Below, in pieces: positions 45,420-52,878 of a DNA stretch of 57,541 nucleotides. The notes beneath the pieces were generated by a model. It was not told the origin of the DNA. It made no database searches and was given only the letters and a program-made list of their open reading frames with translations. This DNA is from a virus, in IMG/VR virus record IMGVR_UViG_3300025128_000038, positions 1-57,541 of that record; one strand, written 5' to 3'. Position numbers and translations under genes: made by a program. Numbering within the stretch: the first letter of the stretch is position 1; each line of letters opens with the position of its first letter.

Positions 45420-45690
45420 CCCTCTCCTGTATGACTTCTATTAATTTATTAATAAACCATTTAGCTTTTTCTAAATCTTGTATTGGTTTCCCTTTGTGTT
45501 CATGTCTCCATAAATATTTAATAGCTGATGCTTGTAGGTAATATTTAAAGCCGTCTCCTTGACAAGATTTAATCGCATCAATACAACCAATACCACCTTT
45601 GTTATAGTGTGCTGGAAAATTTACTGGATCATTCTTTTCTTTTTCTTCAATCTTTTTTGATAATTCAATCATGTCTTTTACGCTTGTCAT
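45370..45690 (-). CDS. DUF3310-like protein (SaV type), 106 aa
   Basis: The segment NDPVNFPAHYNKGGIGCIDA, then KYYLQASAIKYLWRHEHKGK and DLEKAKWFINKLIE, is the signature of DUF3310, a short phage protein of unknown biochemical role often near nucleotide-metabolism genes. The last 50 bases overlap the polymerase gene. It is one of two genes that interrupt the split polymerase. Confidence 0.82.
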   Translation of the reverse strand: MTSVKDMIELSKKIEEKEKNDPVNFPAHYNKGGIGCIDAIKSCQGDGFKYYLQASAIKYLWRHEHKGKPIQDLEKAKWFINKLIEVIQERDDESNKKHGDSTEGTV

Positions 45691-45958
45691 TTGCTATCCT
45701 CACTATATAAAAAAATTCTTCTTTTGCTTTTTCTGGATCCAACATGGCGAAGTCACATATTAAATCAAAATCATCGCTATCATTAATCAACCAATGAATA
45801 GCATCTTCTCTAAACTTTATGTATTCTTTATCGTTTCCTAAATAAGATATGTCTTGCATAGCTTGATCCAATACAGAACGCCAAAGTAATATCTCATTCT
45901 CAACCGCATAGTGCTCCTCTTCTATCGGCTTGGCCGCAAAGTATTGGGGACGTTTCAT
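45665..45958 (-). CDS. hypothetical protein, 97 aa
   Basis: This acidic helical protein (EILLWRSVLDQAMQDISYLG, DDFDLICDFAMLDPEKAKEE) has a basic tail. No family is recognised. It lies between the UDG-exonuclease gene (6 bases away) and the DUF3310 gene (26-base overlap), inside the split polymerase region. Confidence 0.6.
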   Translation of the reverse strand: MKRPQYFAAKPIEEEHYAVENEILLWRSVLDQAMQDISYLGNDKEYIKFREDAIHWLINDSDDFDLICDFAMLDPEKAKEEFFYIVRIANDKRKRHD

Positions 45959-45964
45959 AAAGTT

Positions 45965-47062
45965 TTATTCCTCTGCTTTCGTACTCTTGGAAAAACTTGT
46001 TAGATTTTTCCATGCCCCCTCGTTAGTATAAATAGAACCTAAGTAACCCAAACTTTTTTCCATCTCTGGTTGGAGAGAATGTTGTGCATGCATTGTATCA
46101 TGCACAGTTCCTTTGACTTCTATTTTATATTTATGACGCAACCACGATATGTCATACGTTTGATTCTGTGCTACTTTCGTAACATTAGGGTTGCTTAGTG
46201 TTCGTTTAATTCTATCCCATACTAGTAATTCATTAGAATAATCCCAATAGTCTTTACTATCTTCTGTTTTAAATGGAACTACCATTGCTCTTTTTTTATT
46301 AGGCGCAAATCCTATACAAGTTATTTCACCAAATGCAGTTTCAATATCAAATGATAAAGGATTGTCTGCGTTGTTAAGTAGTTCACATTCAGTTAAGAAT
46401 TCATCTACTTCTTGTAGTGTTGGTTCAATTAATATTTCTCTTTCGGTATGTTCTATTTCAATATTATCTTTAGCACTAACTGCCTTCTTTAAATCTGCCG
46501 CTACGGTTGGCCTAAACGAATAGTTTTTTATTATAGATAGAGGACTGTAAGTAGGCATAATTTTATAAGGTCTTGTTGCCCACTCTGAATCTGCTTCAAG
46601 GAATGAACCTCTGTATGACCCGACTTTATCTAAACCATATAAAGACCATAGAGATATATTACCCATGGCTATAATAATTGTTGGATTATATTTATTTATT
46701 TCATCTTTTAATCTTTTTATATCTTGTTCATACTCTTCTTTTAAATATCCATATTGGGTGGGCACAAACTGTGACCTCCACTCTGTTTCTTTTTTTAATT
46801 TTTTGTATTCACTTCTTTTGTGAAAGAAATTCTGTGGGTTTTCTTGTGCAGGTTTTAATTGAATGGCATGAGTGAGCATAACAGTCTGTGCATTTATACC
46901 TGCGAATTTGCACATAGGATTCAGTACTTGCTGTATGCCTCCTGTATTTATTTTGTTAAGTCTAGATTCGGTAGTCGTAGGATATTCTAAAACTATGCAA
47001 ACAGAATCCCCAGAATCTGGAACCTGAGACTCAACCCGCTTATGTACTGCGTACTCACTCAT
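45965..47062 (-). CDS. UDG-like domain fused to N-terminal part of PolA 3'-5' exonuclease, 365 aa
   Basis: Residues about 15-195 resemble the uracil-DNA-glycosylase fold (VCIVLEYPTTTESR, NPTIIIAMGNISLWSLYGLD, MPTYSPLSII). The typical catalytic motifs are altered: the end motif has YSP where active enzymes have HP. Residues 236-365 are the start of a PolA proofreading domain: exo I FDIET (D239, E241) and exo II AQNQTYDISWL (D304). Exo III is on the separate polymerase gene. A UDG domain in front of PolA is known in SPO1-like phages; here the fusion is broken into two proteins that likely reassemble. Confidence 0.8.
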   Translation of the reverse strand: MSEYAVHKRVESQVPDSGDSVCIVLEYPTTTESRLNKINTGGIQQVLNPMCKFAGINAQTVMLTHAIQLKPAQENPQNFFHKRSEYKKLKKETEWRSQFVPTQYGYLKEEYEQDIKRLKDEINKYNPTIIIAMGNISLWSLYGLDKVGSYRGSFLEADSEWATRPYKIMPTYSPLSIIKNYSFRPTVAADLKKAVSAKDNIEIEHTEREILIEPTLQEVDEFLTECELLNNADNPLSFDIETAFGEITCIGFAPNKKRAMVVPFKTEDSKDYWDYSNELLVWDRIKRTLSNPNVTKVAQNQTYDISWLRHKYKIEVKGTVHDTMHAQHSLQPEMEKSLGYLGSIYTNEGAWKNLTSFSKSTKAEE

Positions 47063-47072
47063 GTATTACAAA

Positions 47073-47516
47073 TTACCTATTAATTATTTTCTTAATAGAC
47101 GCTTGTAATATATCTTTATTCTTACCAACCATCTCGTGCTTAACTACACCAGAAAAAGATTGGCCGATTGCTTGTTCAAGCAACTCACCAAAAGACGACT
47201 CTTGATCCATGCCTAGAGATCCTGTTAAGAAACTCTTTAAAGACATCGCTGGATTTTTTTGTTTCATAGCATTAGGTGTTGCCCAATACTCTAGTCTTGT
47301 TGGTTCTGCGTTAGCTATATCAGCTTGATCCAAGTCTGATTGAATCACTGCTGTAGCTTTCACATTTATCTTCACTAACGGAGTTTGGTTCTCACCAACT
47401 CTGTCGGAACGATAGCTAGTAATTACAAAATCGTAACTACCCTCTGGTAAAGTAACCGTTTGTGGTACTTCATTTGGTGACATACTTAAAAAGTCACTCA
47501 CGTCTGATCCTGTCAT
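47073..47516 (-). CDS. DUF669-like/ssDNA-binding accessory protein, 147 aa
   Basis: I place the start at the ATG at 47514-47516 (MTGSDVSDFLSMSPNEVPQT), with GGAGGG upstream; the open frame continues to 47603 inside the next gene. The core TLPEGSYDFVITSYRSDRVG then VKINVKATAVI looks like the beta sheet of DUF669 proteins, found beside Sak4-type ATPases and thought to bind single-stranded DNA. Spacing to its neighbours is about 10 bases on either side. Confidence 0.6.
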   Translation of the reverse strand: MTGSDVSDFLSMSPNEVPQTVTLPEGSYDFVITSYRSDRVGENQTPLVKINVKATAVIQSDLDQADIANAEPTRLEYWATPNAMKQKNPAMSLKSFLTGSLGMDQESSFGELLEQAIGQSFSGVVKHEMVGKNKDILQASIKKIINR

Positions 47517-47529
47517 GGTATATACCCTC

Positions 47530-48324
47530 CTATTTTGACATTGATTTTGACAACTTCTTCTTTGCGTTACCTTGAATTGCATCAAACAATTTTGCAAGAT
47601 CAAGTTCTGTATTAGGTTCTAATATATCTAATGCAGGAACTTTAAGATCCATTCTATGATCTGATACAGTTCTCAGTGATCGCTCTGTGCCTTTGCTAGA
47701 ACTCTTAGTGTCCACTCTACAAACACAGTTAAAGTATCGACCCAATTTTGTAGATAGCTTTGAGCCAACACTAGTTGGATATGATTTACTCACACCCAAA
47801 TCTCCTTCCATGTATTGCATGTGTGTTGTCACCACAACATTACACGGAACTTCCGAACCAGTTATATATTGAATGAGGTGTTGCACATCTCGTGCCGCCG
47901 TTCCCCATTCTGGTTGAGAAGGTTGGTCTGTTGGTTTCTTGTTATTAAAAACTAATGCACTACGTAATGCAGACTCTCCCATAAGGGTGAGACTGTCTAT
48001 CACAAGCACATCATCTTTAGTCCAAGTCTTAACAGAACCAAAATCTTCAGTACCGTCTTTCCAATTAGCAATTAAATTTGCCCCCTTTCTAAAAGCTTGG
48101 GCTTGTCCAATTGGATCTTTAAGTGTCACATAAGACACACGACTTACTGCTTCTGGTGTTAGTAAGTCTGGTAATATAGATAGACCATCGTCATAATCTA
48201 ATATGCGAAGGTTCTTTCCTGCGTTAGCTAATGAAGCTAGTGCCGCAGTTTTACCAGATCCGCTGTCGCCTACCAGTAATAGTTTAGTTACATCTGTTGA
48301 TGCATGTTGTTTAATGTTTGCCAT
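47530..48324 (-). CDS. RecA-like ATPase, Sak4 family
   Basis: Phage recombination ATPase. Walker A GDSGSGKT (19-26), a following NLRILDYDDGLSIL segment, and Walker B DDVLVIDSLTL (about 103-113). The order and length (264) match Sak4/AAA_24 proteins that promote strand annealing with phage SSB. The neighbouring DUF669-like gene supports this. Likely role: homologous recombination and replication restart. Confidence 0.85.
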   Translation of the reverse strand: MANIKQHASTDVTKLLLVGDSGSGKTAALASLANAGKNLRILDYDDGLSILPDLLTPEAVSRVSYVTLKDPIGQAQAFRKGANLIANWKDGTEDFGSVKTWTKDDVLVIDSLTLMGESALRSALVFNNKKPTDQPSQPEWGTAARDVQHLIQYITGSEVPCNVVVTTHMQYMEGDLGVSKSYPTSVGSKLSTKLGRYFNCVCRVDTKSSSKGTERSLRTVSDHRMDLKVPALDILEPNTELDLAKLFDAIQGNAKKKLSKSMSK

Positions 48325-48774
48325 TTATAGTATCCTCCTACTTAAATATCTTTGCATGGTGTAAGGATCACTTATCTCATAAGGATCATAATCTGTTGGA
48401 ACATTATCTGCTTTACCTTCTTCTTCAAACATCTTTTCAACTTGTCCGTCTTGAAGTACGGCAGAATATCTCCATGATCTTTTACCAAATCCTTTGTTAC
48501 TTTTATCTACTAACATATTTAACTTGTTAGTTAATTCACCATTGCCATCTGGTAATGTTTTAATTTTTTCAATCTTTAAATTATTTGCCCATGCATCCAT
48601 AACAAACTTATCGTTAACAGAAATACAATAGATATCATCTACGTATTGTAACAATTCATCTGCCATTACTTCGTACTCTGGTAAATGTTTAGATGAACAA
48701 GTTGGAGTAAAAGCACCAGGCAATCCAAAGATTACCACTCGTTTATCTTTAAATAATAAATCAAAATTTCCCAT
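48325..48774 (-). CDS. peroxiredoxin, Prx5 type
   Basis: Reduces hydrogen peroxide and organic peroxides using a peroxidatic cysteine. Seen: VVIFGLPGAFTPTCSSKHLP with Cys26, the Prx5 signature, and DDIYCISVND with a second Cys (50) before the KFVMDAWA helix. The length (149) is complete. Starts from its own promoter (48795-48823). Likely protects host and nucleotide reduction from oxidative stress during infection. Confidence 0.88.
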   Translation of the reverse strand: MGNFDLLFKDKRVVIFGLPGAFTPTCSSKHLPEYEVMADELLQYVDDIYCISVNDKFVMDAWANNLKIEKIKTLPDGNGELTNKLNMLVDKSNKGFGKRSWRYSAVLQDGQVEKMFEEEGKADNVPTDYDPYEISDPYTMQRYLSRRIL

Positions 48775-48794
48775 AATTTTTCTCCTGTATTTGT

Positions 48795-48823
48795 ATTATA
48801 TCAAAATTTTTTAAATCCGTCAA
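48795..48823 (-). promoter_or_regulatory. promoter for peroxiredoxin-Sak4 genes
   Basis: Minus strand TTGACG (complement of 48818-48823), 17-bp spacer, TATAAT (complement of 48795-48800). CAGGAGAAAAATT precedes the ATG at 48774. Confidence 0.7.
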
Positions 48824-48828
48824 CACAT

Positions 48829-49221
48829 TTATTTTCCACGTATAGATTTAATTGCTTCCATTTGACTAACCATACTCCCATATACAGGAGAAGATAATCT
48901 TCCCCCCAAATATACAAGGTATCTATGTCGAATATTTCTGTCTTTATTTAGTTTACAGAATTCTTTGTATTCCATTTGATGAGCCTCAAGTTCTTGTTTA
49001 AATCTAAAATTATCATCTGCTAAATATTTTTCCCACCATCCTTCAATGTCATCGCCTTGTTGTTTTTTGTGTACCTCTTCATGAGCGACAAGTTCTGGGC
49101 CAAGTTCTCCACCACCAGGATTATAAATAATATCTCCCCATGCAAATATTTCTCTGCCCGATAAGGTAAACTTTTCTTTTATCTTATCATAGATGGGTGG
49201 AAACTCTTTAACTATTTTCAT
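48829..49221 (-). CDS. HExxH metallopeptidase-like protein, 130 aa
   Basis: ELVAHEEVHKKQQGDDIEGW contains HEEVH (47-51), the zinc-binding motif of gluzincins or metzincins; the later FKQELEAHQMEY offers a third ligand. The length is that of a compact phage peptidase. The start overlaps the upstream gene as ATGA. Substrate unknown: a host regulator or a structural protein are possible. It is the second of three HExxH proteins in the window. Confidence 0.65.
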   Translation of the reverse strand: MKIVKEFPPIYDKIKEKFTLSGREIFAWGDIIYNPGGGELGPELVAHEEVHKKQQGDDIEGWWEKYLADDNFRFKQELEAHQMEYKEFCKLNKDRNIRHRYLVYLGGRLSSPVYGSMVSQMEAIKSIRGK

Positions 49222-49412
49222 TTTATTCTTTTAAAAAGTAATCTCCACATCCAAGATCTGAATATAGAAACACAAGTAAATACCATAGCAATTCCTGCAC
49301 TATCAGTTAAGGTAGGATACAAACCAAACAAAGGAAGCACAAGTAATTGTAAAAAAGTAGCCAATAAAAATCCACTACCAACATCTATAAAACTTTCTAT
49401 TAAACTTCTCAT
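49218..49412 (-). CDS. small membrane protein, 64 aa
   Basis: Two hydrophobic helices (GSGFLLATFLQLLVLPLFGL and SAGIAMVFTCVSIFRSWMWR) precede a basic tail. It overlaps both neighbours by 4 bases (ATGA), a sign of coupled translation. It resembles the short DUF7220-type phage membrane proteins. Function unknown. Confidence 0.65.
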   Translation of the reverse strand: MRSLIESFIDVGSGFLLATFLQLLVLPLFGLYPTLTDSAGIAMVFTCVSIFRSWMWRLLFKRIK

Positions 49413-49666
49413 GTGTCCTCATCTATTTTTTTATGGATTGATGCGAATACTTTCCGCCCCTCTTCTTTAGTATATTCTTTCATCTTATAAATTCTATGTT
49501 CTCTATTTGTCCAACGCAACCACTTATCAAAGTTCTGTTCGTAACTAACATCATCATTATAAATAAATTTTTCGTCTTGTCCTATATGAAATGTCATTGG
49601 TTTTTTTCTTTTTAAAAATTTACAAGAAAAATTATACCACTCCCAACGTAATAAAAAATTATTCAT
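49409..49666 (-). CDS. hypothetical protein, 85 aa
   Basis: The start is the ATG at 49664-49666 (MNNFLLRWEWYNFSCKFLKR), with AGGA 8 nt upstream; the upstream extension is covered by the 29-residue membrane ORF. The C-terminus is charged (MKEYTKEEGRKVFASIHKKI). No family. Confidence 0.55.
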   Translation of the reverse strand: MNNFLLRWEWYNFSCKFLKRKKPMTFHIGQDEKFIYNDDVSYEQNFDKWLRWTNREHRIYKMKEYTKEEGRKVFASIHKKIDEDT

Positions 49667-49752
49667 ATCAACAATCCTACTATAAATATAGCTATAAAAC
49701 AAAACAAGTAAATTGCTATGTTAACTATTATACTTTCTATTTTTCTATTCAT
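49663..49752 (-). CDS. single-span membrane peptide, 29 aa
   Basis: MNRKIESIIVNIAIYLFCFI followed by AIFIVGLLI: basic start and one transmembrane helix. GGAGAATG lies just before the ATG, and both ends overlap neighbours (8 bases and ATGA). The tight coupling argues it is translated. Confidence 0.45.
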   Translation of the reverse strand: MNRKIESIIVNIAIYLFCFIAIFIVGLLI

Positions 49753-50743
49753 TCTCCAACTCCACTTCTACTTCCATATCTTTTGGAAATTCAATTACAT
49801 TATCTTCTTTAATTTTAAGATCTTTATGTATGTCTGTTTCAAATTCTGAATCAATAATCATTGGCCTACGTGAAGGTGCTTCAGTACACACATCTCTATA
49901 TTTACAACCACCATAATTCCCACAAGCAGTAAAATCTGCAGGATAGTATTGTGTTTTAGCATACTCATTTGCTAAATGCATTTTATGTAAAGCATCTAGA
50001 TACCATTCATCAAGCACTTCATCATTAACTTTGAAGACTGCTCTATCAAATCTAGAAAAATTTACACCAGTTTGCACTGCATCTACAATGAATCCTGCAA
50101 TAGGTAATTTTAATACCCTACGTGCCGCCCATATATATGCATACACTTGATTGTTTGGCATGAAGTTTGCAAAATAATAAGAAGTTAATCCTGCTTTAGT
50201 TGTCTTGGTATCTACAACATATAACTCATCTTCTAATTCAACAACCTTATCTATACGTCCAGAAAATCTTTCTTCAGAATCTAAACCAAACGGCACTTCA
50301 AATCTTTGTTCTAATGCAGGCTCACCATTGGGCATTGTTGCTACTTTTATTACATCATCCCAATATTCTTCTGCTCTCCATACAATTGCACGGAGAGTTG
50401 CTTCCAAACCTCTGGCTTTATCTTCTGATTTTAAAAGCTCTTCCCCAAATTCTAACAAAACTATTTTAATAGCTTCTTGTATAGACTCGTCTTTTGTTTT
50501 ACCATAAAATTTTCCACGATCCAATACTTCAAATCCAACATGAACCGCTGAACCAAAACCTGTAGCTGAAGAATAAATTTTAGATTTATAACCTAAAATA
50601 TTTTGGTAGTTATAATAACGGGGGCACGATGAGAATGCAGATAAGCTTGAAGTATCCCATACCATTTGCTTTGCTTTCCCATTACCTAACCACACATACT
50701 TAGGAAAGTGCGGTGTTTCTATATACCCTATTCCGTCATCCAT
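49745..50743 (-). CDS. Cas4-like PD-(D/E)XK exonuclease with Fe-S cluster, 332 aa
   Basis: A 5'-3' or bidirectional DNA exonuclease of the RecB/Cas4 family. Seen: SSLSAFSSCPRYYNYQNILG (Cys40, first cluster ligand, as in Cas4/AddB), H68, GRIDKVVELEDELYVVDTKTT-type metal site (D...DxK), and a C-terminal CGNYGGCKYRDVC cluster triad. No adjacent CRISPR. It ends 8 bases into the 29-residue ORF. Likely role: end resection for Sak4-mediated recombination. Confidence 0.82.
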   Translation of the reverse strand: MDDGIGYIETPHFPKYVWLGNGKAKQMVWDTSSLSAFSSCPRYYNYQNILGYKSKIYSSATGFGSAVHVGFEVLDRGKFYGKTKDESIQEAIKIVLLEFGEELLKSEDKARGLEATLRAIVWRAEEYWDDVIKVATMPNGEPALEQRFEVPFGLDSEERFSGRIDKVVELEDELYVVDTKTTKAGLTSYYFANFMPNNQVYAYIWAARRVLKLPIAGFIVDAVQTGVNFSRFDRAVFKVNDEVLDEWYLDALHKMHLANEYAKTQYYPADFTACGNYGGCKYRDVCTEAPSRRPMIIDSEFETDIHKDLKIKEDNVIEFPKDMEVEVELENE

Positions 50744-50744
50744 A

Positions 50745-51515
50745 TTATTTATTTTCCTCTACAGAATCTTTATTTTGTTTAATAGTTTTATTCACTAGTA
50801 GTTCTTCTTCTTCTTTTTCTACATGCCATGCATTCATATTCAAAGCAATTGTTCTTCTCTCACCTTCTCCTCTAAAAGGAAAGACTGTGTGTTGTAACCA
50901 CACTGGAAAGAAATACACTCTTCCTACTTTAGGTTGTAAGGTAAGCGAGTGAGGTGGTCGCAGTCGTGAAGCATCCATTGATGATGTGTTGCCGTAGTTA
51001 AACATTATATAACCGTCGCTACAGCCAGAAGAATCAAATAAAGTGTACCCTGCTTCATTAGGATCGGGTTGTTTTGTTATTTGTTCTGGTACTTTAGTCC
51101 AAGTAGTTGCCGCTAGTCCTGTTAAAGTTTTACAACTATGGTCATGTAGTGGATTATAATCTCCTTCATAACTGTGTACTGACCACATTGCATCTACTGA
51201 CACACTCATTGCTTCTGGATAAAGTTTATTGGTTCCTGTTCTTTCCTTGAAGTAATGTATATATTTATGTCCAAGTTGGCACATCAAATGAGAAAACTTT
51301 TTAACTCTATCATCTCTATGATCCATTGTTAATTGTTGTCCTCCTTGTATTTGCCCAACTAAAGTAGGAGCATGTGAAATCCGCCCCTCTTTTTCTACAA
51401 GATTATCTAGGTAATGATTTAAATCTGATACCATAAACGCAGGAAGCTCTGCTTCCATTAACCAAAACGAAGGAAGAGTGTGCATTTTAAGGTCTACTTT
51501 AATTCCATCACTCAT
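50745..51515 (-). CDS. 2-oxoglutarate/Fe(II) oxygenase-like, 256 aa
   Basis: The cupin-type enzyme core has NPLHDHS (H124-D-H126), a second iron ligand H209 in PVWLQHTVFP, and RRTIALN (R221) for 2-oxoglutarate binding. This layout is that of putative 2OG-FeII_Oxy_5 enzymes, common in marine phages and thought to hydroxylate proteins or DNA bases. The C-terminus is acidic. Overlaps the upstream basic gene by ATGA. Substrate unknown. Confidence 0.78.
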   Translation of the reverse strand: MSDGIKVDLKMHTLPSFWLMEAELPAFMVSDLNHYLDNLVEKEGRISHAPTLVGQIQGGQQLTMDHRDDRVKKFSHLMCQLGHKYIHYFKERTGTNKLYPEAMSVSVDAMWSVHSYEGDYNPLHDHSCKTLTGLAATTWTKVPEQITKQPDPNEAGYTLFDSSGCSDGYIMFNYGNTSSMDASRLRPPHSLTLQPKVGRVYFFPVWLQHTVFPFRGEGERRTIALNMNAWHVEKEEEELLVNKTIKQNKDSVEENK

Positions 51516-51658
51516 CTTCGTTTACCCTGTCCTCTGTATTTTTTAAAGCTTCTACGCTTGTGTTTATTTTTAGGACGACTTCTTAAGCTGTGTCCTATGC
51601 TTGTTCTTTTCTTCGGGCCTGGCTCATGTGAACTGTATGCCCTATATTTTCTCGCCAT
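51512..51658 (-). CDS. small basic protein, 48 aa
   Basis: This strongly basic ORF (start ARKYRAYSSHEPGPKKRTSI, then RPKNKHKRRSFKKYRGQGKR) follows GGAGGAATAAACT. The stop overlaps the oxygenase ATG (ATGA). It may bind nucleic acid; no family. Confidence 0.6.
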   Translation of the reverse strand: MARKYRAYSSHEPGPKKRTSIGHSLRSRPKNKHKRRSFKKYRGQGKRR

Positions 51659-51661
51659 AGT

Positions 51662-51757
51662 TTATTCCTCCATTTGTAAAATTAAAAAACATATTATTAA
51701 TATCAGTATAGCCTTATCTATTTTGTGTGGCGATGGGTTTAGATTCCACCCCATCAT
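51662..51757 (-). CDS. small single-span membrane protein, 31 aa
   Basis: MMGWNLNPSPHKIDKAILIL then IICFLILQMEE: a short polar start and one transmembrane helix. The start overlaps the stop of the previous gene (ATGA), and the end carries the ribosome-binding site of the next. Probable but unproven gene. Confidence 0.45.
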   Translation of the reverse strand: MMGWNLNPSPHKIDKAILILIICFLILQMEE

Positions 51758-51993
51758 ACATCTTTCAGAATCATAGAGAGCGGGTCTTGATCAAACTGTT
51801 TTGGTTTTGTTCTCGCCGCTTTTGCTGTTATTCTTTTACCAGATTTTTCCGCCGCTCGGATATTCTCTCTGGTATTTTTTAAGTATTCTATAACTGTGTT
51901 GATACCCTTTTCATTTTCCGCAAGTTCAAGGGGATCCATTTCTAAATATTCAGTAGGAATAATTAGTTCTTCTGTATCATTTGATTGGCTCAT
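51754..51993 (-). CDS. hypothetical acidic protein, 79 aa
   Basis: An acidic N-terminus (TEELIIPTEYLEMDPLELAE) is followed by a basic helical C-terminal part (NIRAAEKSGKRITAKAARTK). No family recognised. It overlaps the upstream gene by 17 bases and the next by ATGA. Confidence 0.6.
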   Translation of the reverse strand: MSQSNDTEELIIPTEYLEMDPLELAENEKGINTVIEYLKNTRENIRAAEKSGKRITAKAARTKPKQFDQDPLSMILKDV

Positions 51994-52249
51994 TAGTTGT
52001 TCCTCTCTCTGGTTCTAGTCTTGAGTCTGGTGCTTCAACAGACATCACCACTACATCTGGCAACGTACGTAATGTACATTCGTAATCATCAGAGTAGTAT
52101 GTATTAGTAGGCTTGTCATACCTCATACTTTTAATTAGTTTTTTTATTTCTAATTCGGCATCTACTTTATCCTCTGCCATGACAGCCCAGTGTGTAGTGT
52201 GCATGTGACTAGTCACAATGTTAAATTTTTTCTTTGGTAAATCAACCAT
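51977..52249 (-). CDS. hypothetical protein, 90 aa
   Basis: A mixed alpha/beta protein (FNIVTSHMHTTHWAVMAEDK then TLRTLPDVVVMSVEAPDSRL) with histidines near the start. No family is recognised. AAGGAG lies before the ATG. Part of the overlapping small-gene cluster. Confidence 0.6.
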   Translation of the reverse strand: MVDLPKKKFNIVTSHMHTTHWAVMAEDKVDAELEIKKLIKSMRYDKPTNTYYSDDYECTLRTLPDVVVMSVEAPDSRLEPERGTTNEPIK

Positions 52250-52259
52250 ATTTATCTCC

Positions 52260-52373
52260 TTATATTAATTTATCGAACGCTACTTCAACCCAGAATTCCA
52301 TGTATGCTATATCAAATAGCAGTTCAAAAGGTTCTAGTATTTTTATTATATCATTTATTAAAGTTATGTCCAT
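52260..52373 (-). CDS. small acidic amphipathic protein, 37 aa
   Basis: MDITLINDIIKILEPFELLF followed by DIAYMEFWVEVAFDKLI: a hydrophobic-acidic helix pair. AAGGAGAAAAAACT precedes the ATG. It fills the gap between two longer genes exactly. Function unknown. Confidence 0.45.
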   Translation of the reverse strand: MDITLINDIIKILEPFELLFDIAYMEFWVEVAFDKLI

Positions 52374-52385
52374 AGTTTTTTCTCC

Positions 52386-52703
52386 TTAGTGTATTGTTTC
52401 ATCAGGGTCTGGTACAATCTTAACTCCTGTAATTTGTGTAAAGTCAAGAGGGTCAACACCCTTTCCAGCTCTTATCATTTCATCTACTAACGGGCCGATA
52501 GTAGATATGTTAGCTACTGAACCTGCAAATATTCTCAAGGCTCCAGATGAACCCATAGATAACATTAGCATACGAAGACTAACTTCTAACATTGCCCCCA
52601 TTAAAACCCCAGTCTTATATTCCTTTGATAATTCTAAGACCGCAGGTTTTATTTCCTTTACACACTCTTCAAATAGTTTTAAAAATTCTTTATCTTGGAT
52701 CAT
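52386..52703 (-). CDS. hypothetical protein, 105 aa
   Basis: This helical protein has a hydrophobic middle (YKTGVLMGAMLEVSLRMLML) and a turn-rich C-terminus ending VKIVPDPDETIH. It could be peripheral to the membrane. Overlaps the upstream gene by 14 bases. No family. Confidence 0.6.
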   Translation of the reverse strand: MIQDKEFLKLFEECVKEIKPAVLELSKEYKTGVLMGAMLEVSLRMLMLSMGSSGALRIFAGSVANISTIGPLVDEMIRAGKGVDPLDFTQITGVKIVPDPDETIH

Positions 52704-52878
52704 CTCTACTCTCCACTATTTCAAAATTAACAGAAGAAGGTTTCTCTTTAGTTTTCTTTATGAAATCTTTGTCAATTTTATTTAATAAATTTCTGGCTCG
52801 TCTTAGATCTTCTAGCTTAGTAGCTGATACAATTATGTTTCTATTTCTGTCACTAATTAAATGGTAAGCTTTTGTCAT
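52690..52878 (-). CDS. hypothetical protein, 62 aa
   Basis: Short basic protein (TKAYHLISDRNRNIIVSATK then KIDKDFIKKTKEKPSSVNFE). It overlaps both neighbours, upstream by ATGA. Function unknown. Confidence 0.6.
   Translation of the reverse strand: MTKAYHLISDRNRNIIVSATKLEDLRRARNLLNKIDKDFIKKTKEKPSSVNFEIVESRDDPR

Noticed and set aside
47517-47603. N-terminal extension of the DUF669-like gene
   Set aside because: It lies within the Sak4 gene and lacks a ribosome-binding site; GGAGGG precedes the later ATG.
49745-50743. Cas4-like gene as part of a CRISPR system
   Set aside because: No array, Cas1 or Cas2 nearby; the context is phage recombination.
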